NCBI GenBank assembly: GCA_002747395.1
Contig: PDPE01000034.1
Span: forward strand, 30,997 to 94,996
DNA from: Pseudomonadota bacterium
GTDB lineage: Bacteria; Pseudomonadota; Gammaproteobacteria; Pseudomonadales; Oleiphilaceae
DNA: 64,000 nucleotides
Direction: 5' to 3'
Shown: in pieces, positions 54,463 to 62,704 of the stretch
Layout of the letters: each line of letters opens with the position of its first letter
How positions within the stretch are numbered: the first letter of the stretch is position 1
The notes under the pieces: generated by a model
Databases searched by the model: none
What the model saw: only the letters and a program-made list of their open reading frames with translations
What the model was told of the DNA's origin: nothing
Position numbers and translations under genes: made by a program

Positions 54463-55235
54463 GAGAGGGGATACCAGAAGGCGCAAACAACAAAATGTTG
54501 CCAACTATCGAAAAGCAGGATTGGCAGAAACACGCAAGCCAGACTGACTGGGCCGACTACTATGCACGTCGGGCCAATGAAACCCGATCCGGGGTTCTGC
54601 GTTCTTTTTTTACTCAGGGAGTGGTCAGCCCGGAAACCCGGCTTTCAGAGGCCCCCCTAATCGCAATGGATTTTGAAACCACAGGTCTTGACCCGGATCA
54701 GGACAAGATTGTCAGCATAGGCGTTGTGCAATTTGATTTAAAACGCATCCGGTGCAGCAAGTCATCTCACTGGCTGGTAAAAACCGAAGGCGATACACTG
54801 TCGGAAGAGTCGGTTGTGATTCATGGTATTACCCACTCTCAGGTCGAAGCTGCCCCATTTCACGGCCCCATTCTGAAAGCACTGTTGGAGAAAATGGCCG
54901 GAAAAATAGTCGTGGTTCATTACTACCCCATAGAGAGGCAATTTCTCGGCAATGCCATTCAGGGGTTAACAGGTGAAGAGTTCCTGTTCCCTGTAATTGA
55001 TACCTTCCATATTGAATCAGTCATTCAACGCGCCCGTTCAAAGGGATGGTGGAACAGGTTAAGAGGAAGAAAGGCCCGGCCGGCAAGGCTCGGGCCTGCA
55101 CGGATACGATACAACCTGCCTGTCTACCGCCCTCATCATGCGCTGGGCGATGCACTTGCCACAGCAGAACTGTTACAGGCACAAATGGCCTGTTATGGCA
55201 GCGAAGACCTGTGTGTGGGGGATATCTGGCTGTGA
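54459..55235 (+). CDS. DnaQ-type DEDDh 3'-5' exonuclease
   Basis: The protein has 258 residues from the overlapping ATG at 54459, or 246 from the ATG at 54495. It carries exonuclease motif I MDFETTGLDPDQDKIVSIG, a later LVVHYY-type motif II region (VVVHYYPIERQFL) and motif III HHALGDALATAEL, with DEDDh acidic and His residues visible. The 60-residue N-terminal extension is helical. It resembles DNA polymerase III epsilon-like proteins. It is coupled to the upstream DUF294 protein. Function is uncertain. Confidence 0.83.
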   Translation: MREGIPEGANNKMLPTIEKQDWQKHASQTDWADYYARRANETRSGVLRSFFTQGVVSPETRLSEAPLIAMDFETTGLDPDQDKIVSIGVVQFDLKRIRCSKSSHWLVKTEGDTLSEESVVIHGITHSQVEAAPFHGPILKALLEKMAGKIVVVHYYPIERQFLGNAIQGLTGEEFLFPVIDTFHIESVIQRARSKGWWNRLRGRKARPARLGPARIRYNLPVYRPHHALGDALATAELLQAQMACYGSEDLCVGDIWL

Positions 55236-55295
55236 TACCTGGCCATGATGGCCGGGATCGATACCACTTGCTCCCGACCCCGGGTTCTGCACATT

Positions 55296-55327
55296 AATAC
55301 AGAAAGACACAAATACAGAAAGACACC
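55296..55327. repeat. 16-bp tandem duplication near the end of the BCCT gene
   Basis: AATACAGAAAGACACA at 55296-55311 recurs as AATACAGAAAGACACC at 55312-55327, five bases from the BCCT stop codon. Confidence 0.88.
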
Positions 55328-55331
55328 CTGA

Positions 55332-56915
55332 TTAGCCGGCCTTGTTATACTTCTCGGTTCGAAAGCCCATAATCAGGCTGACGCACATCAATAACAGTAT
55401 AAGAGTGAAAGGCAGCCCGGTCGATATCGCTCCGGCCTGCAAGGCCTGAATCGCTTCCGTTCCACCTATCCACAACAAGGCAGCAGCAATGGCCCCTTCC
55501 ATCGTCGCCCAGAAAATCCTCTGGGGAACAGGCGCGTCAATCTTGCCACCAGCCGTAATACTGTCAATAACCAGAGAACCGGAGTCTGATGAAGTAATAA
55601 AAAACACCAGTACCAGAACGATGGCCACAACAGATAAAATCGTACCAAAAGGCAGGGCCTCGAACATCTGGAACATGGCAAGTGGCACTTCTTTCAGGCC
55701 ATTCGCCCCGAGTGCACCCACCTTATTGATAACCTGATCAATAGCCAGGCCGCCAAACACTGACATCCAGACAACAGTGACCAGCGTGGGAACCAACAGC
55801 ACTGCAACAAGAAACTCCCTGACTGTACGACCTTTTGATACCCTGGCGATAAACATGCCCACAAATGGTGACCAGGAAATCCACCAGGCCCAGTAAAACA
55901 CAGTCCAGCCCTGCAACCAGGCTTCGTCTTCCCGACCATGAGGATTACTCAATGGAACAATGTTTTCCACATACGACAGTAACGTAGTCGGGATTGTTCC
56001 CATTGTGACCGCGAAAGCGACCAGTGCGACAAATACCAGCAGGGCGAGTGCAATTACCATATTAATGTTACTTAACAGCTTGACACCGCCTTCGATACCC
56101 CTGACTACCGAAACAGTCGCCAGAAAGGTGACGAAAACAATGATCAGAATCTGCATGCCGATGCCACCATCGGTATTGAACACATGATTGATACCACTGG
56201 CGGCTTGCTGGGCACCCAGGCCCAATGATGTTGCGAGTCCGAACAGGGTAGCGAGCACAGCCAGGGTATCGACAATATGCCCTGCCCATCCCCAGGCCCT
56301 GTCCCCCAGAATGGGGTAAAAAATGGATCGGATCGACAATGGCAGCCCCTTGTTATAGGCAAAAAAGGCCAGCGAAAGCGCAACCACACCATAAATGGCC
56401 CAGGGATGCAGACCCCAATGAAACATGGTGGCTCCCAGAGCAAGCTCGGCCGCAGCTTCGGTGTTAGCGGGAACATTCAATGGTGTTTTATACCACCCGG
56501 TCAGGTAGGCGACCGGCTCGGCCACACTCCAGAACATCAGGCCTATACCCATACCGGCTGCAAACAGCATGGCCAGCCAGGACAGGGTCGAGTGCTCTGC
56601 TTTCGCTCCCTCTCCGCCCAATCTTATCTTGCCAAAAGGGCTGACAATCAGGGCCAGGCAAAATAACAGGAAAATATTCCCTGACCAGATAAACAAAAGG
56701 TCAAAGGTGCCAATAATCTTCCACTTGAGCCCGTCCAGCGCTTCTTTCGCTGCCGAAGCATCGCTGACCAGGGTTGCGACCAGGAATATCAATACCAGCC
56801 CGGCACTGATACTGAAAACGGGGTTGTGAACATCAAATCCCCATCTTTGAACATTGTCCTGACCCACTGAATAATCCGTATTTTCGATACTGTACTTGTC
56901 TACCTGATGTTCCAT
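55332..56915 (-). CDS. BCCT-family osmolyte (choline/betaine/carnitine-type) transporter
   Basis: The protein has 527 residues with about twelve membrane helices. The family hallmark helix MFHWGLHPWAIYGVVALSLAF and the GIGLMFWSVAEPVAYL segment, which holds the glycine-rich coupling region, are intact. Role: Na- or H-driven uptake of betaine-type solutes for osmoprotection. An AAGGA ribosome-binding site precedes the ATG at 56915. No regulator or dehydrogenase is adjacent. It is transcribed divergently from the ABC transporter. Confidence 0.9.
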   Translation of the reverse strand: MEHQVDKYSIENTDYSVGQDNVQRWGFDVHNPVFSISAGLVLIFLVATLVSDASAAKEALDGLKWKIIGTFDLLFIWSGNIFLLFCLALIVSPFGKIRLGGEGAKAEHSTLSWLAMLFAAGMGIGLMFWSVAEPVAYLTGWYKTPLNVPANTEAAAELALGATMFHWGLHPWAIYGVVALSLAFFAYNKGLPLSIRSIFYPILGDRAWGWAGHIVDTLAVLATLFGLATSLGLGAQQAASGINHVFNTDGGIGMQILIIVFVTFLATVSVVRGIEGGVKLLSNINMVIALALLVFVALVAFAVTMGTIPTTLLSYVENIVPLSNPHGREDEAWLQGWTVFYWAWWISWSPFVGMFIARVSKGRTVREFLVAVLLVPTLVTVVWMSVFGGLAIDQVINKVGALGANGLKEVPLAMFQMFEALPFGTILSVVAIVLVLVFFITSSDSGSLVIDSITAGGKIDAPVPQRIFWATMEGAIAAALLWIGGTEAIQALQAGAISTGLPFTLILLLMCVSLIMGFRTEKYNKAG

Positions 56916-57425
56916 AGACGGTTTTCCTTATCGGTGAAAACGTAACTTTACGTGCATGATTGAAGTGCGTAATTGAAGTGCATGACTTCATTCCCGCACC
57001 CTGACACTGGCGCATAATACATACAGTTCAAAATAAAATCCAGTAAGGAACCGTCGCGCTGCCCATATCTGACCGGTAATTTATCGAGTAAGGCAGCAAC
57101 AAAACGATAGAAAAAACCCACATAAAGCAGGGCCAGATAAATAGAGCACTTAATATTCAGGTCTTATCACGTCTGTCAATTCAGTTTTCGCGGCAAACCA
57201 GAAAAGCAACCAGCCTGTTCAATCAGGCTAGTTGCATTCATGGCCAAAATACGGATTAATACTGACCCGGCCCGATCAGGTTTTTTGACTTTACGATTGC
57301 TTGAAGGCACTATTTGTGGCCGGTCGGACTGATAGCGTGATTGACACGAAAAGTTTATACTACGCCATCTTCACCCCGCTCAAGCGTAGAACAAGAAACA
57401 TCGATCACTGCTAAGGGAGAATCGA
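56916..57425. other. Divergent intergenic region BCCT / ABC transporter
   Basis: 510 bases. A near-perfect inverted repeat (57206-57235) is the only clear structure. The element ATTGAAGTGC recurs at about 56960-56990. I see no open frame with coding character. Promoters for both sides must lie here. Confidence 0.5.
57206..57235. promoter_or_regulatory. Inverted repeat between BCCT and ABC transporter genes
   Basis: GCAACCAGCCTG and CAGGCTAGTTGC pair at 11 of 12 positions with a 6-base loop. The lack of a T-run and the position between divergent genes suggest an operator more than a terminator. Confidence 0.4.
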
Positions 57426-58196
57426 ATGGCGGAAATTTCGCCCCTGGTCGTCAACGACTTGCACAAACAGTTTGGCCAGACCAAAGTGCTGAAAGGCGTA
57501 TCATTGGAAGCGCACAAAGGCGATGTCATTTCGATGATCGGTTCATCCGGCTCAGGAAAGAGCACATTTCTGCGCTGCATTAATATGTTGGAAATACCCA
57601 CATCGGGAGAGATAGTTATTCATGGCGACCCGATAAAGTTCAAAAGGAACCGGCGTGGAGAATTGCAACCTGCTGACACAAGGCAGGTAGAAGAAATGCG
57701 CTCGAAGCTCTCTATGGTATTCCAGAGTTTCAACCTGTGGTCACACATGACCATACTGGAAAACATTGTCGAGGCTCCCATCCATGTTCTGGGGGTGAAC
57801 AGGAAAGAAGCAGAAGAAAAGGCACTTCATTTACTCGCCAAGGTGGGAATTGAAAACCGCAAGAATTATTACCCGTCACAAATGTCGGGAGGCCAGCAAC
57901 AACGGGCTGCCATCGCCCGGGCGCTGGCAATGGAGCCGGAAGTCATGCTGTTTGATGAGCCCACCTCGGCCCTTGACCCCGAACTGGTTGGTGAGGTATT
58001 GAAAGTCATGCGCGAACTGGCAGACGAAGGCAGAACCATGATTGTTGTCACGCATGAAATGAGTTTTGCCAGAGACGTATCTAACAAGGTCGTGTTTTTA
58101 CATCAGGGGGTAATTGAAGAGCAGGGTGACCCCCATCGTGTGTTCAATAACCCTGAATCCGAGCGCATGAAACAGTTTTTAGCACCAAAGTATTGA
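57426..58196 (+). CDS. Polar amino acid ABC transporter ATP-binding protein (HisP/ArtP-type)
   Basis: The protein has 256 residues. Walker [10 protein letters not shown], the Q-loop ([16 protein letters not shown]), ABC signature [13 protein letters not shown], Walker [15 protein letters not shown] and the switch His VVTHEMSFA are all present. An AAGGGAGA ribosome-binding site precedes the ATG. It heads a four-gene operon for a basic amino acid importer and probably energises the two permeases downstream. Confidence 0.93.
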   Translation: MAEISPLVVNDLHKQFGQTKVLKGVSLEAHKGDVISMIGSSGSGKSTFLRCINMLEIPTSGEIVIHGDPIKFKRNRRGELQPADTRQVEEMRSKLSMVFQSFNLWSHMTILENIVEAPIHVLGVNRKEAEEKALHLLAKVGIENRKNYYPSQMSGGQQQRAAIARALAMEPEVMLFDEPTSALDPELVGEVLKVMRELADEGRTMIVVTHEMSFARDVSNKVVFLHQGVIEEQGDPHRVFNNPESERMKQFLAPKY

Positions 58197-58276
58197 CGCC
58201 TGACAATCGCCACACCCTGTGTGATTGAAAGGCAATTGACGGCGTACAGCCAAACAAAAAACGGAGAAAATAAAAA

Positions 58277-59035
58277 ATGAGAAAAACCCTTCTTGTATTC
58301 GGATGCGTTCTGACCCTTCTGGCCACCGGCCTGCAAGCCAGGGACTGGAGCAAGGTAAGAATTGCAGTTGATGTCCCTTATGAGCCTTTCGAGTACAAAA
58401 GCCCTGATGGCACATTAACAGGTTTTGAAGTTGACCTGGGCAATGCTGTGTGCAAGGAAATCAAGGCAAAATGTGAATGGGTCATACAGGCCTGGGATGG
58501 CATTATTCCCGGACTGCTGGCTCGAAAATACGATGCCATCATGTCCTCCATGTCAATCACGGAAGAACGAGCGAAAAAAGTGTTGTTCTCTGATGGCTAC
58601 TACAACACCCCCTCCACCTGGTTTGGCAACAAGGCTCTGGGCGATCTCGATGTAACCAGCAAATCCGCATTGAAAGGCAAACTGGTCGGCGTTCAACGTG
58701 GCACACTGCAAGACGACCATGTCACTGACAATTTTGGTGATGTAGTCAAGATAAAACGCTACACCACTGCTGATGATATGGTGCTGGATTTGACCGGTGG
58801 ACGCCTTGATCTGGTTTTTCTTGACTTTCCGGTAGGTGAAAAAACCGTGTTGACCAATTCCGACTACAAAATTGTCGGTGAGAATGTTCAGGTCGGCACC
58901 GGAATTGGCGTTGCATTCCGAAAACGAGACAAGAAACTCGCGGAGAAATTCAATGCTGCCCTTGAAAAGCTGAAAAATGACGGCACCTACGATGCCATTC
59001 AGAAAAAATACTTTAAATACAGCATCAAGATATGA
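58277..59035 (+). CDS. Basic amino acid ABC transporter substrate-binding protein (ArgT/HisJ-like)
   Basis: The protein has 252 residues with a signal peptide ending TGLQA-R. It is a type II binding fold with FEYKSPDGTLTGFEVDLGNA, EWVIQAWDGIIPGLLARKYD and SMSITEERAKKVLFS, the standard lysine/arginine/ornithine- or histidine-binding pattern. It delivers ligand to the permeases below. The convergent AstC/ArgD-type aminotransferase suggests arginine or ornithine as substrate. Confidence 0.9.
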   Translation: MRKTLLVFGCVLTLLATGLQARDWSKVRIAVDVPYEPFEYKSPDGTLTGFEVDLGNAVCKEIKAKCEWVIQAWDGIIPGLLARKYDAIMSSMSITEERAKKVLFSDGYYNTPSTWFGNKALGDLDVTSKSALKGKLVGVQRGTLQDDHVTDNFGDVVKIKRYTTADDMVLDLTGGRLDLVFLDFPVGEKTVLTNSDYKIVGENVQVGTGIGVAFRKRDKKLAEKFNAALEKLKNDGTYDAIQKKYFKYSIKI

Positions 59036-59174
59036 CAGCGATGTCAAATGACCTCGGTCACAAGCACTCCACGGCAAACCGGATGTTTGTCGATTGAGGT
59101 CGATCATACCCTCTTGTAACCCCGGGGGGGGTGACCATTAATTACCAGACCCGTCAGGCCGCAAGAGCGACACA

Positions 59175-59978
59175 ATGATAGATTTACAAGGCTACGGCCC
59201 CTCGATATTTGAAGGTGCAATCCTGACCATTGAACTGGCCGTTCTGTCTCTTGCCATTGCTGTTTTTCTTGGCCTGCTGACGGCCTCTGCCAAACTGTCC
59301 CACAACCCTCTTCTGAGGGGGGTCGGTTCGGCTTACACAACACTCATTCGCGGCGTACCGGATTTGGTATTAATGTTGCTCTTCTTTTACGGAGGGCAAA
59401 TGCTGATCAACTCTGCAACCGACGCATTTTACGACCGATATGAAAGCTATTTTGCCCACCTGTTCAGCGGTTCTGAAGCCGGTAATGCAGAACAGTTCAG
59501 CCCGCATTTTCAGTTTTTCTTCGACTGGCTGAAAGACTGGTATGAAGATGATTTTTTTATCAATGTGAATGAGTTTATCGCCGGTGTCACCACTATCGGC
59601 TTTATTTTTGGCGCCTATATGGGAGAGACCTTTCGGGGGGCTTTTCTGGCGGTGGAAAAGGGACAGATTGAAGCGGGTGTCGCTTATGGTATGACTTCCT
59701 GGCAACGATTTCATCGAATCCTGTTCCCCCAAATGATGCGCCATGCCCTTCCGGGAATCGCCAACAACTGGCAGGTACTGCTAAAAACGACGGCACTCGT
59801 ATCAATACTGGGGCTTCAGGATATGGTGAGACTGGCCTCTGAAGCCGCCAAGGCGACACACCAGCCATTCACCTTTTTATTGCCGGTTGCTGTCGGATAT
59901 TTGCTGATGAGTGCTGTCTCGGAGTCAGGCTTTTCCTTGCTAAACAGAAAATACAGTGTTGGTGTAGAAAAGGGTTGA
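59175..59978 (+). CDS. Polar amino acid ABC transporter permease (HisQ-type)
   Basis: The protein has 267 residues with about five membrane helices. The inner-membrane permease signature EAGVAYGMTSWQRFHRILFP (the EAA coupling loop) is present. A hydrophilic insertion of about 45 residues (residues 80-125, YESYFAHLF...WYEDDFF) lies between the first helices and is longer than in enteric HisQ. It is the first of two heteromeric permeases. Confidence 0.9.
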   Translation: MIDLQGYGPSIFEGAILTIELAVLSLAIAVFLGLLTASAKLSHNPLLRGVGSAYTTLIRGVPDLVLMLLFFYGGQMLINSATDAFYDRYESYFAHLFSGSEAGNAEQFSPHFQFFFDWLKDWYEDDFFINVNEFIAGVTTIGFIFGAYMGETFRGAFLAVEKGQIEAGVAYGMTSWQRFHRILFPQMMRHALPGIANNWQVLLKTTALVSILGLQDMVRLASEAAKATHQPFTFLLPVAVGYLLMSAVSESGFSLLNRKYSVGVEKG

Positions 59979-59980
59979 CT

Positions 59981-60703
59981 ATGATGGAATGGCTCGAAAC
60001 CTGGCTGAACCAGAACGAAATCTTTACCGTGACAACACTCGACCACTACTGGCACGGGCTGGTAACCACCATTCAACTGGTCTGGCTGTCGCTGGTCATT
60101 GGCCTTGTCATTGCCGTTCCACTGGCCATATTTCGCACCTCTAAAAACCGGTTCGTTTCTACCCCGATCTGGATATACACCTATATATTTCGATCCACGC
60201 CGCTTCTTGTGCAGCTGTATATTATCTATTACGGTGTCTCTTTCATCGATGAAATAAAAGGGACATTCATCTGGGAAATCCTCAGAGAACCATTCTATCC
60301 GGCATTAATTGCCTTTATATTGAACACCGCCGCCTACACCACCGAAATACTCAGAGGTACCATAGAACAAACTCCCAGAGGCGAAATAGAAGGAGCGAAA
60401 GCCTACGGGATGTCCTATTGGCTGACAATGAGGCGCATCGTTCTCCCCAACTCTTTCAGAAGAGCTTTACCGGCATACAGCAATGAAGTGATATTTATGC
60501 TACATGCCAGCTCGATCGCCAGTGTAGTGACCATTGTCGATCTGACGGGGGCTGCCCGGGATATCTATGCCCGATTTTACGCTCCATTTGATGCATTTTT
60601 GTTCGTCGCTGCCATTTACCTGTGCCTGACCTTCTCACTGGTCTATGGCTTCAAAAAGCTGGAACACAGGTTGCTTGCTCATCTCCGCCCGCAAAACAGT
60701 TAA
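59981..60703 (+). CDS. Polar amino acid ABC transporter permease (HisM-type)
   Basis: The protein has 240 residues from the ATG at 59981, two bases after the upstream stop and behind AAGGG. The EAA loop is EGAKAYGMSYWLTMRRIVLP. It pairs with the HisQ-type permease to form the channel. It is the last gene of the operon, and a hairpin and the convergent aminotransferase follow. Confidence 0.92.
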   Translation: MMEWLETWLNQNEIFTVTTLDHYWHGLVTTIQLVWLSLVIGLVIAVPLAIFRTSKNRFVSTPIWIYTYIFRSTPLLVQLYIIYYGVSFIDEIKGTFIWEILREPFYPALIAFILNTAAYTTEILRGTIEQTPRGEIEGAKAYGMSYWLTMRRIVLPNSFRRALPAYSNEVIFMLHASSIASVVTIVDLTGAARDIYARFYAPFDAFLFVAAIYLCLTFSLVYGFKKLEHRLLAHLRPQNS

Positions 60704-60860
60704 CCTGTTACGCTACGGGAAACGCGCAATATGCACTGATCAGCTTTCGGGAGTCCCACTTCCCGGTCTATCGGGCACTGCCAGACTGGCAACGAAAGTT
60801 CCTCTTTACAAGTGACGTATCGGCAACTCGTCCCCAAACCTTCAGAAGCCGTTCTTTCAA

Positions 60861-60886
60861 CCTGAAATCCGCAGTGGAATTTCAGG
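60861..60886. terminator. Hairpin between the permease and the aminotransferase
   Basis: CCTGAAATCC pairs with GGAATTTCAGG (one bulge) around GCAGT, followed by T-rich sequence (about 60887-60903). It could stop transcription from both convergent operons. Confidence 0.45.
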
Positions 60887-60917
60887 CTTGCTCTATTTAT
60901 TTTGCAGTAACCGCTTC

Positions 60918-62159
60918 TTATTTCCCAATAACCGCTTCGATTGCCCGGGTTAACCGGGACAAGCCCGAAGCGATCTCTTCTTCGGTTATATTAAGGGCGG
61001 GGGCAAAGCGCAACACGTCCGGCCCCGCAACCAGTATCATTAATTGTCGGTCAAGTGATGCCTCAAAAAAGTCTGGTGCTCGCCCTGCATATCTTTCCTG
61101 CAACTCGGCACCAACAAGCAGGCCAAACCCCCGAATCGCCCTGAATACGCCATATTCCTGATTGATTCTCTCCAATCCTTCCCTGATCATTTCCCCTTTC
61201 ACACGAACACCCTTCAGCATCTGTGGTGTATTGACCATGTCCAGAATTTTTTCTGCCACGGCGCAAGCCAGCGGGTTTCCACCGTAAGTGCTGCCATGAG
61301 TACCCACGGACAGGCTGTGAGCGACTGATTCCCTGGTCAACATCGCACCAACCGGAAAGCCTCCTCCCATTGATTTGGCCGTGGTAAGAATATCGGGAAC
61401 AACACCATAGTGCATATAGGCATAAAGCTCACCGGTACGCCCGGCACCCGTTTGGACTTCATCAAAAATCAACAGGGCATGATGTTGATCACACAGCCCC
61501 CTTACGCCTTGCACAAAGGCTCTGTCGGCAGGGATCACACCACCTTCCCCCAACACAGGTTCCATAATGACGGCACAGGTACGCGATGAAATCACTTCCC
61601 TGACGGCCTCCAGATCATTAAAGGGAACATGCCTGATCCCGGCCGGAGCAGGGCGAAACCCCTCGGTGTACTTCTCCTGACCTCCGACCGACACGGTAAA
61701 CAGGGTGCGGCCATGAAAACTGTTATAAAAGGCAAGAATTTCATTTTTACCTTCCGATTCGTTTTTCCTCTCCTCCGGATCCGAGTTATCCCAGGCATAA
61801 CGACGCGCCAGCTTGAGCGCCGCTTCATTCGCCTCTGCTCCCGAATTTGCAAAAAAAACACGATCAGCGAAGGTCGCACGGGTCAGTTTTTCTGCCAGAC
61901 GCAAAGCGGGTTCGTTGGTTAAATAATTACTGACATGCCATATCTTTTTTGCCTGCTCTGTCAGCACACTGACCAGATCCGGATGAGCATGACCAAGAGA
62001 GTTCACCGCAACACCACCTGCAAAATCGAGATATTCCCTGCCCTGCTGATCCCAAAATCGTGAACCACTGCCACGAACGGGAATGATTTTTCCCGGCGCA
62101 TAATTGGGTACCATCACCTTGTCAAAGGTTGCACGACTGACATTTCCGGATTCAGACAT
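60918..62159 (-). CDS. astC: Succinylornithine/acetylornithine aminotransferase (AstC/ArgD)
   Basis: The protein has 413 residues from the ATG at 62159, behind CAGGAG. It is a class III PLP aminotransferase with the lysine in [13 protein letters not shown]. The N-terminus ([29 protein letters not shown]) resembles AstC/ArgD of enterics. Role: transamination of N-succinyl- or N-acetylornithine. Convergence with a basic amino acid importer favours arginine catabolism (AstC), but no astADBE genes follow in the window, so ArgD cannot be excluded. Confidence 0.85.
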   Translation of the reverse strand: MSESGNVSRATFDKVMVPNYAPGKIIPVRGSGSRFWDQQGREYLDFAGGVAVNSLGHAHPDLVSVLTEQAKKIWHVSNYLTNEPALRLAEKLTRATFADRVFFANSGAEANEAALKLARRYAWDNSDPEERKNESEGKNEILAFYNSFHGRTLFTVSVGGQEKYTEGFRPAPAGIRHVPFNDLEAVREVISSRTCAVIMEPVLGEGGVIPADRAFVQGVRGLCDQHHALLIFDEVQTGAGRTGELYAYMHYGVVPDILTTAKSMGGGFPVGAMLTRESVAHSLSVGTHGSTYGGNPLACAVAEKILDMVNTPQMLKGVRVKGEMIREGLERINQEYGVFRAIRGFGLLVGAELQERYAGRAPDFFEASLDRQLMILVAGPDVLRFAPALNITEEEIASGLSRLTRAIEAVIGK

Positions 62160-62704
62160 AAACACTCCTGAGTAGTCGCCGGAAGGCAAATCCTGAACCA
62201 TCCGGCTATTTGATTATTCACAGACTCCGTCACAGAGCCGATTATTCCAGCCTCAAAAATACAGCAAAATACCTGGTTTTTCGACATCCACCCCCATTGA
62301 CCGGTGTCTGTCCGCAGAGATTTGTACCTGGCGAGTGAGCAATTACGACTGTTGAGCCGTCGAACTGCGTTCAATGTCGCTGCGGATGCTGACGGCTGTG
62401 CCGCACGCGGATAATTTCCACCGCATCGGTGGTGACTCTGTAAAACAGGGTATAGCACAGGTCTTCAGGGTGCAACTGTATTCCGCCATGCTCCATGCCC
62501 ATTTTGCTCACCAGCTTTCGTCCCACCCGCCGTATAAATGTAAACCTGCGATTTCAAAAGTTTGCAGCCCGTCACAAAATGTAATTATTTCTGGCAAAAG
62601 GTATTTTCGCGTCCTATTATTTTACGGACATGAGAACAGTTTCGGATTTGGCTGTTCGGAATGTGAATTTGGCTATTTTTCCCTAACTTACTTCGGAGTC
62701 AAAG
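62160..62704. other. Gap between the aminotransferase and the CstA-family gene
   Basis: About 545 bases, divergent. It holds the aminotransferase leader, a degraded ParE/RelE fragment and the leader of the CstA gene. A small CGGCT/AGCCG hairpin lies near 62200-62240. Confidence 0.5.
62371..62553 (-). pseudogene. ParE/RelE toxin C-terminal remnant
   Basis: A 60-codon minus-strand frame lies between stops and has no start codon that would restore a full toxin. Its translation includes HPEDLCYTLFYRVTTDAVEI and IIRVRHSRQHPQRH, which fits the last two strands of ParE/RelE toxins. The N-terminal half and any antitoxin are missing. It looks like the leftover of a lost toxin-antitoxin module. Confidence 0.6.
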
